A stretch of 64,000 nucleotides of DNA from Porodaedalea pini (Eukaryota > Basidiomycota > Agaricomycetes > Hymenochaetales > Hymenochaetaceae). The translations under genes and the position numbers were made by a program. The notes beneath the pieces are model-generated. The model had not been told where the DNA came from, searched no databases, and saw only the letters and a list, made by a program, of their open reading frames with translations. Below, piece after piece: positions 36,318 through 46,449 of the stretch. Position 1 is the stretch's first letter, and every line of letters starts with the position of its first letter. The stretch spans positions 124,001 through 188,000 of the forward strand of contig NBAY01000003.1 of NCBI GenBank assembly GCA_002794775.1, in the 5' to 3' direction.

Positions 36318-37830
36318 TCAAAAATGCACTTCCAATGCATTACTTTGCTGGAACTCCTGAGGACAATAAGGACACTTCGCTCTTCTAATCGTAGAAAACG
36401 AATCAGAATAAATAAAAGGTTCTAAGATTAAGGCACTTGACTTACCCTTGAGGTTTTGCCAACTTTGCTAGACTGTCTTTCGCGACGACATGACCACATG
36501 TTATCATCATCGGCGGATTGGTCAAGGTAGCCTGCTCTTTGGAGACAGGACAGGCGAATATGGAGTGGTATCGGTTTTCGGGCGGAAGCGGTATCTCAAT
36601 CTAAAAATATTTAATTGTTAAGAGCACGATGCACGATGGATGGGTAAGAATCTCACAGGAAGCTCATCCGTCTGACTCCACTCGCTCTTCCGTTCGCGCA
36701 TGACCTTTCTTCCCTTCTCTATGCGTGCCAGTGCCCCTCCTCCCCCTATATCACCAACAACACGAAGTGGTACCTGCCGACTCATGCCGAGACTCGCACA
36801 GTATTCCTTCGCGAACATAGGTTCGAGGTCGAGATACAAGGAAGGTGAGGCAAGGTCTGCGTATGGCGACTCCTGTAGCCGCGTTGTAGGCAGATATATA
36901 CAACAAGTAAGCAGACGATTGATTTCGTTGCCGTAAACGGAATACAAAGGCTGCAGACATGTCCGTGCGTAGGCAAGGGCTGGGCTTGTATTCGGAGGAT
37001 TCGTCGCGAGAAGAAGGCGCATGAATTGAGAACGATGCAGACTGAATTCAAGAGATGAATTTCTTTTTGTGAGGAAATCAGAGTTCCGTTTGCACCACCT
37101 ATAAGAGTGTCAGAATAAACGAGAAATATATGCATAATGATACACACTCCAGAGCCGGGTCAATGTTCTGGCTTCTGAGTGCAGTGAGCACAGAATGCAG
37201 TTCCAGAAATTGAGACGCAGTCTCTAAAGGAATGTCGACATTTGATTCCTACGAACATATGCAATGAATGAAGGGTTTCCATAGGACTGATTTTATATTT
37301 ACTCTCAAGAAAGTATCGGCTGTGTCGAATTGACCCGTCCTCAGGAAGTGCAAAGCAATTGTTCGTTGCAACGCCTCTTGGGCTTCTGCAGAAGTGAACA
37401 GAGGAGGTAGTTCTGGCACCGGGTTGGCGAATTTCTGTCAAAAGGCACAACAAGACGTAGTCAGCAGATCTCTTTGAGCATTCTCGAAGAGACACAGACG
37501 TACTTTGTCCAAAGCTTTCCCAATGCGCCCCAATGTGGCATGGATCTCCTTCTGCCGTTCGTCGACTTCCTTCTTCCGCTCTTCTACTATCTTCGCAATA
37601 TTCGCCACATCCTGCTCACTCGCCGTGCCCGACTCCACGCGCTCCTTCACATCGCATAACGCGGCCAGCAGACCATCGAGTGCATCCGCAACACCGGTCG
37701 TGTGTTTCCCTTTCCCCACTCCGAGGGACGATGCAGTCAGGACAGACAAAATAGAGTTTGGATGGGAGTGTCCAGAGGTGAAGCTAGTGAGTTTCTGGAG
37801 CTTGTCGAGTTCCTTGAGTGGGATGTCCAT
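36318..37830 (-). CDS. RMD5: RMD5/GID2, RING subunit of the GID/CTLH E3 ubiquitin ligase
   Basis: Rmd5 (Gid2; RMND5 in animals) is one of two RING subunits of the GID/CTLH ubiquitin ligase, which in yeast marks gluconeogenic enzymes for degradation. The ATG at 37828-37830 begins MDIPLKELDKLQKLTSF. A helical N-terminus (IAKIVEERKKEVDERQKEI) precedes LisH/CTLH-like exons. The C-terminal half is diagnostic: LPTTRLQESPYADLASPSL, AKEYCASLGMSRQVPLRVV and GGGALARIEKGRKVMRERKS, then the RING-like module with CPVSKEQATLTNPPMMITCGH and, after a final intron, RAKCPYCPQEF. The stop TGA is at 36318-36320. The RING is the usual degenerate form of this family (Cys pair, Cys-Gly-His, final CPYC). It is divergent to NSA1. 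Confidence 0.93.
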
Positions 37831-38002
37831 GGTGTGCAGGCTCAGGTGTGGTCAGTGACGCCGCTCGTCGGAAGTAGACGGCACGCGAGAGGACCCTGAC
37901 AAGTCCCAATCGGGATGTCCTTAGAAAAGTCTATTGGAGGCCAACTTGAAAAGTTTTGCGGAGTGTGCATCTTGTTTACACTGGCTAATTTACGCTCACG
38001 CT
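37831..38002. promoter_or_regulatory. Bidirectional promoter RMD5 / NSA1
   Basis: 172 bp separate the divergent start codons of RMD5 and NSA1. I see no TATA box or other recognisable element. The promoter role is inferred from layout. Confidence 0.4.
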
Positions 38003-39619
38003 ATGCCTCGTTTCTTAACCGGTGACGAGCTGGGCAACATCAAATCAGTACACTGCTCGCAAGATCTGCAATCCAGCATGGGATGGAAACTCGAGGAGCG
38101 AATTCTCTTCACGCCCTCAACTCATGCACAAATCAGCTTAGGGGAGCTCGAAGCTGAGAAGGCTAAGGCGAGCGCCGTGCAGAGACTTTCGATATCGAGT
38201 ATATCAGGAAATACTGTGGTATGTATCTTTCGTGGGCGCCAGACCAAGCGAAATAGATTCTCACGGCAGTTCTTCAAGGAAAGCTTGCCGCCGCAAGGTC
38301 GAATGGAGCGCTTTCAGCCTTTCCAGTGAATTCTGAGGATGGCAAGCTAGAAATATCGAAAGAGTGGAAAGACTCCCGCTTTAAAGCAGGACATAGATAC
38401 GTTGGTCTTGGCTTTTCTCCGAAGTGCGTCTCGTCCTTTTCGTCTTTGCATCGTCGTTCCCTAAATTTTCATAGAGGGCTTTTCTGGTGCACTTCGAATG
38501 GGGCCATCGGTTTCTCTAGTACAGGCTCTGATACGGAAGATGCCTCATCACTCTCCTCATCTTTTCAAAAGGCATCCCTTCCCATGCGATTATGTGCCTG
38601 GGGTTTGTCTCCAGATACTTCATCATTCGCATATGGAGGGGATGAAGTCGACTTGTCCGTATGGGATACAGCGCGAACTTTCGAAAGTGATGCGACAGTG
38701 TCTAAAGAGTCTCAACTCGACTACAAATCGAGCGAGTCAAAGAAAAGAAAGAGAGGATGCGAGTTGCTGCCTGGAGAAATATGGAGGGCAAAGAACGTGC
38801 GTTTGCCTCTCTTCTCACCATTTTGTTTCGACTCAAGACACTTTTGCAGCTCCCGAATGATTCATTTGGCCTTCGTCAACCAATTCACATTACCTCTCTC
38901 TCCTATCTGCCTTCGAGCGGCGTGCACTTGGTCACCGGAACTCAGACCGGCGACGTGAGGCGCTATGACACGCGTGCTGCGCGCAAACCGGTCGCGAACT
39001 GGTCTGGCGTCGCCAAGGTAAGCGGAGTCAGCGTAGTAAAGGCGGGACTGTCAGAACAGTGAGTATTCCCTTATGCGCCTGTTCGAGCAGCAAGTAAACT
39101 CGATGGGCACTATAACAGCGAACTCTTCGTCGCGGATAATGGGACAAACCTCTCAGCTTTGGATTTACGAAATGGCAGGACGATATATTCTTATAAAAGT
39201 ACGTCGCTTCTCTTCAGTACAAGGTTTACTATATCTCCTGCTGAATGTCGATGTTCACTACAGAACTTCAGGGCGCTGTAACATCACTCTCTCCATCACC
39301 CTGTGGTTTCCTCGGCTCTACGTCTCGCGACCGGTTCTTCCGCCTCCATACGACGTTTCCGCCTCCCGAAACTGCAGGCCGCCAGCAAAACGAGCGCGGA
39401 GACGTTGTGGGTACCGTTTATATGAAGTCCGTCCCCACCGCGGTCGTTTTTGACGAATCAAGTGGTGCGTCCGAAAGGACGAGAGGAAAGAAAGACACGA
39501 CAGGTGACGATGAAGATGGCTCAGGTGAAGATGACGAAAAGGTCTGGGCTGATATGCAAGATGTTGGTGACAGCGATGAAGAGGGCGAAAGGCGCCAGAA
39601 GGGCAAGCGACGGCCGTAA
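38003..39619 (+). CDS. NSA1: NSA1/WDR74-like 60S ribosome biogenesis WD-repeat protein
   Basis: Nsa1 (WDR74 in animals) is a nucleolar beta-propeller protein that joins pre-60S particles with Rix7. I chose the ATG at 38003, giving MPRFLTGDELGNIKSVHC, because the family starts with a TGDE-type first strand; the upstream in-frame ATG at 37934 would add an unusual leader. Propeller blades include HRYVGLGFSPK, CAWGLSPDTSSFAYGGDEVD, SLSYLPSSGVHLVTGTQTG with VRRYDTRAARKPV, and GSTSRDRFFRLHTTFPPP. The C-terminus is a charged tail with EKVWADMQDVGDSDEEGE and a basic end (KGKRRP), as in the family. Several short introns interrupt it. The stop is TAA at 39617-39619. Confidence 0.88.
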
Positions 39620-39772
39620 TCAAAATGTCTGCTATCATATTTGCTATATTTACTTACACAGTCCTGGATGTCATTTCTTCCACCCAGTTTAATAAAGGAT
39701 TAAATAAGATGAGATAACCGGATGATATACGAAAAGAGGTGGGCCACGCAAGCCGAAATAATTTAAAGACCA

Positions 39773-41344
39773 CCAATTTCGCTCTTCCACGACTGTGATT
39801 TCTCAAAACCGTTCCTGGAGTTTTGATCTACATGATACAAGTGTTAGTAAGGAGCCTTGGTGTGTATATGGATTGTGTACTGACAATCCCTGAGCGTCTC
39901 TTGAATTTCCTGGCGTGTCGTCATGACGAAGGGTCCGTACTGAAAAACGGTCTGGTCCAAAGGTTCACCAGATACCTTCATGAATGGAAATAGATCAGAA
40001 TCGTAACAGGCTCACGGAGAACAGACGTACAAGAACGATCTCCGTGTTGTCTTCAGCAGCGGTCAGCTGGACGCCTGTCTCATTGTCCTCTTGTGATAAC
40101 ACAATGGTGTGATACGGTCCGTATGGCAATTCTTGCGAGTCTCCGACCTTCACAGATCCCTTCAGAACTGGCGACCAATCAGTCAAATTGATTATGATTC
40201 GATTATATGTGGAGCTTACTGTAGAAGAAAGATGTCCACCAAATGGCTACATCACGAGCCAAAAATGAGATCATGACACCAGTATATGAGGTTCTCTATG
40301 CTCACGAAGATCATGGAAAATCGTCTTCTGTGCAGTCTTGAACTTGATATGGAAGAACCAGCATCCTCCGAGGGGCCTAACGGGTGATTCGACACCGAAA
40401 CTCTTGCCACTGATGACCTTGATCTCAATTCCTCCGTCAGGTCCTTCCGGATAAGCAGTAGGAATCCTAGCAAAGTTTGGTCAAGCCCGCCGTTCTGATA
40501 TCTAAGTTAATTGAAACCCCACCCTTCGGGGCCGAGCTCCTGGTATGTGGGATCTACCATCTTATGCTAAACGAAGGTTAGTAAGTAACCTTTATTTAGA
40601 AGACAAATGACATACCTGCTTAGGCAGGTCTACCCATAGTTGAAGGCCACGCGGCTCAGGCTGCCCAGGAGCATGCACCGGCATTTCAGCATGGATGACT
40701 TCACAGTGATAAGACACTCATACAAAATTCTTGGAGCTCAAACGACTTACTTCCTTTCCCCTGCGATAGATGCATCAGACACGATTCGAACACAGAAGAA
40801 CAAAGTAGAAATGCGCACAGCACACATCCACTGAACGCCGCCAGCGACTATGGTACCCTTGTGTCCCGCCGAGTCTTCGTGATTGCTCGATCCTTCCAGC
40901 ATGTAGGTTACTGTTGCCTGACCTCGGTGCGGATGATCCGGGAAGCCCTTCACATCGTGTTAGGTGCCTATATGCACATTGATAGGGCTAATGCTCACTG
41001 CTCCTTTGGAGACATGGAAGTGGTCAAGCATCAGAAAAGGCGTCAAGTTTCTCAGGTTCATCGAGCCTATGGATCGCCGGACTCGTGCTCCAGCACCCTA
41101 CATGAGTCTTCCATCAATAGATACGCGTTGAGCGTTGGGACGAGGCTACTCGCACCTCATCTTGCTCAATAGCAAGGACCTTCTTGACGACACTTCGGGA
41201 AATAGAGGACGTAGCCATAGTCGAGTACAGACTCTTGTTCTTGAACGCGTCAACGGAGGGCTGTAAGTAAATCTGGATTTGGGGCAGAGCTAGGAAAAGA
41301 GCTACGAATGTTGCAACTGAGGCGGTTGCGAGGTATTTGAACAT
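39773..41344 (-). CDS. Pirin-family cupin protein with hydrophobic N-terminal extension
   Basis: Pirins are two-domain cupins that bind iron and act as nuclear cofactors or quercetinase-like enzymes. The first ATG (41342-41344) encodes MFKYLATASVATFVALF, a hydrophobic signal/anchor-like leader, before the conserved start SVVKKVLAIEQDE. An internal ATG at 41216-41218 (MATSSISRSVVKK) would give the standard leaderless form. Later exons give RRSIGSMNLRNLTPFLMLDH, FPDHPHRGQATVTYMLEG, HKGTIVAGGVQWM and HAEMPVHAPGQPEPRGLQLW. The metal ligands HPH and HAE are intact. The second cupin shows GCWFFHIKFKTAQ and PFVMTTRQEIQETLRD. The last exon ends SWKSEIGGL with TAA at 39773-39775. Confidence 0.9.
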
Positions 41345-41638
41345 TCAAAGACTAAAGACTGGAGGTTGCTAGAGCGTTCTGCGCCGCAATTTTATCAACG
41401 CCTCCGACACGGACGAGGAGAGTAAACAGCGACGTCGGGCTTGCATTGCTGAGCATCTGGAGACAGTGAGAGCGGCTTATCCATTTTGGGACACGAGCGG
41501 CTATTTACTTATGCATGCTGACGTGAGATATCAGATCTAGATAGGAAGCTAGATACGCATATACTTGTACATACAGTGCACAGAATCTCGACGTGTTTTC
41601 TGTCGCGCCATACAAGAGACAATCGCATTAATCTAATA
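41345..41638. other. Intergenic spacer, no gene seen
   Basis: 294 bp between the pirin start and the stop of the enoyl-CoA hydratase/isomerase gene, both on the minus strand. No motif recognised. Confidence 0.4.
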
Positions 41639-43053
41639 TTACAGCTTGTGCTTGATCTCCTTATTTGCAATCTGGCTGAACCGGCGCGCAGGAACTCCGC
41701 TCGCAAAGCGTTCCGCCTGAGCGTAGCTTTCACGCAGATTTGTGCCATCCTTGGAGTTCTTTTCATTTATCCCGTACTGTATGAGCTCTCTGATCTTGAG
41801 CGCCGCAGCCATGTCGAGCCCCTCTAGTTGCTCCTCCAGGTGTTTACGCACAGCAGCGTGGAATGATTCACAGCTCTGTTTTAGGAATATCTTGCTGCAA
41901 TAACATTCTCACTTCAATGGTGAACAATAATCTGACGTCCAATTCGACACTTACTTGACGAATCCACAGGCAAGAAGCTCGTCTGCTTCCATCTTCTTTC
42001 CGAAGATAAGGACTTCATTCGCCTTAGCTAGTCCCACTGAATATATTATAAGTCCAACAGGTTCGAGAGAACGAGATTCGAGAACCCTTACTCCGATTTA
42101 CGAAACTGACGCTAGAGCCAGCTTCGGAAATAATACCTGGAAATCATTAGATTATCTCGTTGTCGTAGCTTCGATAAGTTATGACCAACCGAGAAACGAA
42201 AAGGGGACAGAGAGCCATGCGTCGGGCATGCAGTAGATGAAGTCAAAGTGACCCAGGAAAGCTGGAAACGGAAACAGATGAACACTTGAACCGGGTGGAG
42301 GTGACAGTATCTGATTGAACCTGACGCAATCCCTTCAAACAGAGTTAGTGAGGAAGAACAACTTAACCGAACTCCATTTGAAATACCTACCCATCACAGG
42401 GCCGTTAAGAGCGGCGACGAGAATCTTGCTGTGCGTGTATAACTGGAGGCAGAGGCGGGATTGCATATGAGCTCAAGGCCTACTATTCTTTTAATTTACC
42501 TACAGCTCTGCTGCAATCCGTGTTTGGGCTCACCACACGTCCGACGAAGTTATCCCTTATTGTCACCAAAGAGTCTTGGTTTTGTCTTTGCGCTTTCACA
42601 TCTGTCCCACTTCACCATATGCATCCTATCAGACAAAGGCCTTCTGAACATGGAACGAGATTTCTCGGATACATACGCACAAAACCACTTCCCCGTAGCT
42701 AAACCAACGTTGACGAATCACGAGCGATAATTATAGACTGAATCAGTTAGGTTTCGAAACATCCTCCTCGAAGATGACGTACCCTGCAGAAGTGTAACCA
42801 CCACATCGTCCCGCGCGTCAATCTTGCGTAGCTCCTCCGCAAGTGCGGTGTAATCTGCTCTTGTTCGGGACCAATCAAGTTTAGTCAGTCCATGTCGATT
42901 TATGACAGCTCCAGGCTTCACGCTCCTGAAATAACTACCCAGAAACCAGATTGGATGTCACTGACCCTCTGAAGTTATGGCATTAAGTGACCGGGGTCGA
43001 TTGAATGTCAACGTCGCGATACCCGCCGAGACGTTAGTGCTGAGCGTGGTCAT
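41639..43053 (-). CDS. Enoyl-CoA hydratase/isomerase (crotonase fold), probably peroxisomal
   Basis: The ATG at 43051-43053 gives MTTLSTNVSAGIATLTFNRP, a classic crotonase start. After a ~110-bp intron the frame gives DYTALAEELRKIDARDDVVV and TLLQG, then across further introns TGKWFCA-GTDVKAQ, which forms the oxyanion-hole segment, and LYTHSKILVAALNGPVMG, the second oxyanion loop. The final exon holds GLDMAAALKIRELIQYG and ends NKEIKHKL. The terminal His-Lys-Leu resembles a type 1 peroxisomal targeting signal and the C-termini of yeast delta3,delta2-enoyl-CoA isomerase-type proteins. The likely role is beta-oxidation of unsaturated fatty acids in peroxisomes. Hydratase versus isomerase cannot be decided from what I can see. 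Confidence 0.88.
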
Positions 43054-43510
43054 GCTAATGAGGTTCAAGTTATTTGGTTCGGTTTCGCAGGCAAATTCGA
43101 CTTATGTATCCTATGCTTCGGGAGAGGTCCTCCAGAGATAGCTCGAGCGAATACGCTTCTAGCGAGTAGGCTCACTAAACTTGGTGAGTGAAACAAGATA
43201 CAGCAGAGCCGAGCCAAGCAGCGACTGAAGGAGTACGAGCGGCTTCCGCTCCGGCTATCATCGCTTACCGGTGCTGTTGATCGAAGCGTCGATCCAGAAG
43301 CAAAGGAAACTCCGCTCAAACTCTTGTACGTGGTCTCGACAAAGAACACAACTTATAGCATACATCAGCGAGGAATACACACAAAAGGAGTTCTAATGTC
43401 AAGAACACTTGATACAACACAAAAAACTAACGTCAGATCTCTCTTGTCAGACATTCAATCCAAATACAACTTCCAATTCATGACCCAGAGCCTGAGTATT
43501 AATGCCAACT
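43054..43510. other. Intergenic spacer, no gene seen
   Basis: 457 bp between the crotonase start and the stop of the armadillo-repeat gene, both minus strand. It must include the crotonase promoter. I see no RNA gene or repeat; open frames here look like chance. Confidence 0.45.
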
Positions 43511-46159
43511 TCACCAACCTTCGAGCGCTTTACGAGCCGCTGCGCTCAGCACGAGGGAATCCGGAGTCCCCTTCACCGCCTCAAGCGTCTGGTGCGTCGC
43601 CGAACGTACCCGCTCGACCTCAACTGTACGCCCTCCTGATTCCACCTTCAGACTCTCGCGCCCGATCTCGCCGAGCAGTTGGCAGGCATTTGCGCGCAGT
43701 TCTGCAGGGAATCTCCCCTCCGCATTATTGAGGATCGTCACGAGCATATCAAGAGCCGTTTTGGGGCCAGTAACGGGTGAAGAAGGCGCACTTCCCGGAG
43801 CACGCACAGAACCAAGGTTGAGGCTGTTTTGCCGCGACGGTGGACTGACTTCCTTGGGGAGCTCTGCGACTACCGCATCAAGGACAAATACAGCTTGAAC
43901 GTAGCATTAGTGAACGATATCGCTTTATTCGATATGCTGGACATACCTCCTCCGGGCTGAAGAGCGAGAAGACACATAGCAACGATGGACTCGTTAAGAA
44001 GTATCATGTGCCTTTTGCTCCGTCCAAGTAGTTGTGCAAGTATGGTCGCAGATTCAAGAGTGGTCACGGCTTTGACTGCAGCTTGCCTTCGAGACTCATA
44101 CAAATCCCCTGAACTCGAACAAAGAGACTTGACTATGTTCACCAAGACACGGGCACCTTCGCTCTTGACAGGCACCGAGTCCGAACGCCGCGAAAGAGCC
44201 AGGACTTGGTTGAGACACGATGTCGAGAGTTGATCATTATCCGCATCTAATACACAGACACTGGAGTTCGCCACTGGACAGATACAAATCAATCATGATG
44301 CGCAGGCTGGTTTGAAGATTGGAATTTTACCGTTATGCGTGCACAAATGTTTTGCAAGGTTGATTGCAGACATCTGCACAATCTCTGCAATATCGGCCTT
44401 CTCGCCGAATACCTCGCAAGTACGGAGTGACTCAATTACGTGCGCTTCACCGAGGATCGCACGATTTGAAGGGCTTTGTGCAAGATGCTTCAGAAGCCCA
44501 ATGACACCATGCTTTACTTTGATGTCGGTAGTCGGCGTTAGATGCTTAACGAGGCGTGGTGTAATCGATATGGGCGCCTTTACCAGTGCAATCGAATGAT
44601 TTTCTGTTGTGAAGCAATAAGCATCCTTCATGCTCTATAGTAAAGTTTGATAGGCGCCTTACCTCGCCGTACTAGATTTCCAAGACTCAGCGTAGCACAG
44701 ATCACAAGGTCATCATGTACTTTTCCTGGGGTGGCATCGTGTGCATCATGCAGCCACTTTGTCAGACGCGAGACAAACCCGTTCTCCGGCATAGCATCGT
44801 CCCAAAGAATGTCCAAGTTGTCCTCTTCCCCCGAGACCTCGACGACTGATCTAATGACTGCGGTCTTGCAGAGATCTACCGCATGTTTCCAGCGCGGGAC
44901 TTCTTCGGAAGACGCACCTGGATCTTGCCAGCCAGGTACGTATTCCGCAGACTCGATAAAGTCGAGCATGGGCGCTAAACACAGCGGCTGTTCATTGAAG
45001 GCCATCCCACGTGCGAGAGCGAGTCGGACATCCTCTATGTCCATTGTCAGCGTCTCTATGAGCTCACAGACCTCCTCCAGCACTTCTACATCGGTTGCAA
45101 ACAAAGAGTTGCGAGTATCTGCATCGGCATAAAGCGAGTTTGTCGATATTGGGAAGGGAGGGAGGAAAGATTTCAAAGGAAGGACGAGGTAAGGGAGCGA
45201 CTCCGGTCCGAAGAGAGGCTGCTGTATTTCTGTGAGTTTAGAAAAATGCTCTTAGACGCGCAGGGCGCTTAGGATAACAAAAAGGAGGCCCACGATTATC
45301 TTTCAATCCGGAGATGGCTCTCCAAGACCACTCCGTAATCCCCTTCCTCGTAAACCAGCCTTCTGCATCTATAGGAACCGAGCTAGTTTCTTCCGCTGAA
45401 AGCCATGACCCAGGTGGATATATTGAGATCGAGAGGCGCAGTAGCGTCACGGGGACTTCAAGAGAAATCAGACGCGTCTGTATAGGTTCTGATTGTAGTA
45501 TTAGTGTTTAGAAGCGGCACATTTCATTGTGACTCACCATATCCCAGACTTAAATTCAAAAGAGCTCCAATGGCTGTCTTGATGATTCTCAGACGTGCGT
45601 CTGAAAGGGGCAAAGGCTCGTATGTAGGAATTTCGGGAAGATGCTCTGTGTATCCTTCCAGTAATGATACCACTAGTTGAGGAAAGCCGGCATCCAGAAG
45701 ATGGCCGCGATTCTCGTCTGCCATAGGGGTAAGCGCGACAATGCATACAGTCGATAAGGCTACGCACTGTGGTCCATGCATATATTCGCCCCTACGCGGA
45801 GGAGCTCGAAGACAGCCGCTGCACGCGCATCATTCGGGACGCGTGAGTCCTCGAGCGCAATCTTGAGAAGCGAGGTAAGAGTCTGGGGGAGCAGCGTCTT
45901 TCCGAGCGCCGTATGCTCGTCAACTGCAATGTACGGTTTCGAAATTAGTGAGTTATTCAAATCACACATCGCGTAGGGGGCGACTTCAGGCATAAGGCGT
46001 CTCACCTGGACCTCCCCTGTTTCTCAGTGCATTGGCGAGCGACTGGGCGGTGGCCTCGACAGCAGGCCAGTCGGCGCGGACTTCGATGCTTGCAAGGAGA
46101 TCGCCCAGTTCACGTGCAGCACGCGAGCAGGCGCTGGCTGCCGGTTGAGCGACAGTCAT
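43511..46159 (-). CDS. Armadillo-repeat protein related to RAP1GDS1 (SmgGDS)
   Basis: SmgGDS/RAP1GDS1 proteins are ARM-repeat chaperones and exchange factors for prenylated small GTPases. The proposed start is the ATG at 46157-46159 (MTVAQPAASACSRAARELGD). Exons continue with RLMPEVAPYAMCDLNNS, TLTSLLKIALEDSRVPNDAR, AAVFELLRVGANICMDHS, NRGHLLDAGFPQLVVSLLEG, LFATDVEVLEEVCELIETL and HDDLVICATLSLGNLVRRG, then VKHGVIGLLKHLAQSPSNR and EGARVLVNIVKSLCSS. The final exon (43807-43511) encodes LVTILNNAEGRFPAELRANA and ends ARKALEGW. The strings of short Leu-rich helices and LGNL/ARVLVN motifs are typical ARM repeats, and their layout fits fungal RAP1GDS1-like proteins. LINE copy 2 lies 140 bp upstream of the start. 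Confidence 0.78.
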
Positions 46160-46298
46160 GGCAATGTCGGACTGATCAGCTAGTACGAGGGCTGGGGTAT
46201 GCGCAACACGCTCGTTGATGTGTATGAAGAAGGGCGCTGAAAGAATCGATGGAGGGCAAGCTGCTTAAGTTGCAATCGGCTTCTAAATTGACGCACAC
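46160..46298. promoter_or_regulatory. Proximal promoter of the RAP1GDS1-like gene, bounded by LINE copy 2
   Basis: 139 bp of host sequence remain between the start codon and the LINE target duplication. LINE copy 2 is in the same orientation as this gene, so its 3' end points into this promoter. No specific element recognised. Confidence 0.4.
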
Positions 46299-46310
46299 GT
46301 GATCCTAAAT
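46299..46310. repeat. LINE copy 2 target-site duplication, left
   Basis: GTGATCCTAAAT (12 bp), repeated exactly at 52675-52686, directly followed by the element's TTATAATA end. Confidence 0.92.
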
Positions 46311-46449
46311 TTATAATATGCTATCTACTACTAATAGCCCGCCAACCGCTATGGAAAAGAACCAGACAAAAGAAAGCTACGTAGCGCGCAAGAAATAGGG
46401 TGAGTTGTTATGGATGGAAGATATGTAAATGTAGAGATGATGTTGGGAA

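Noticed and set aside
43324..43731. Plus-strand open frames opposite the armadillo gene
   Set aside because: They overlap the antisense of conserved ARM exons and show no family motif or splice support.
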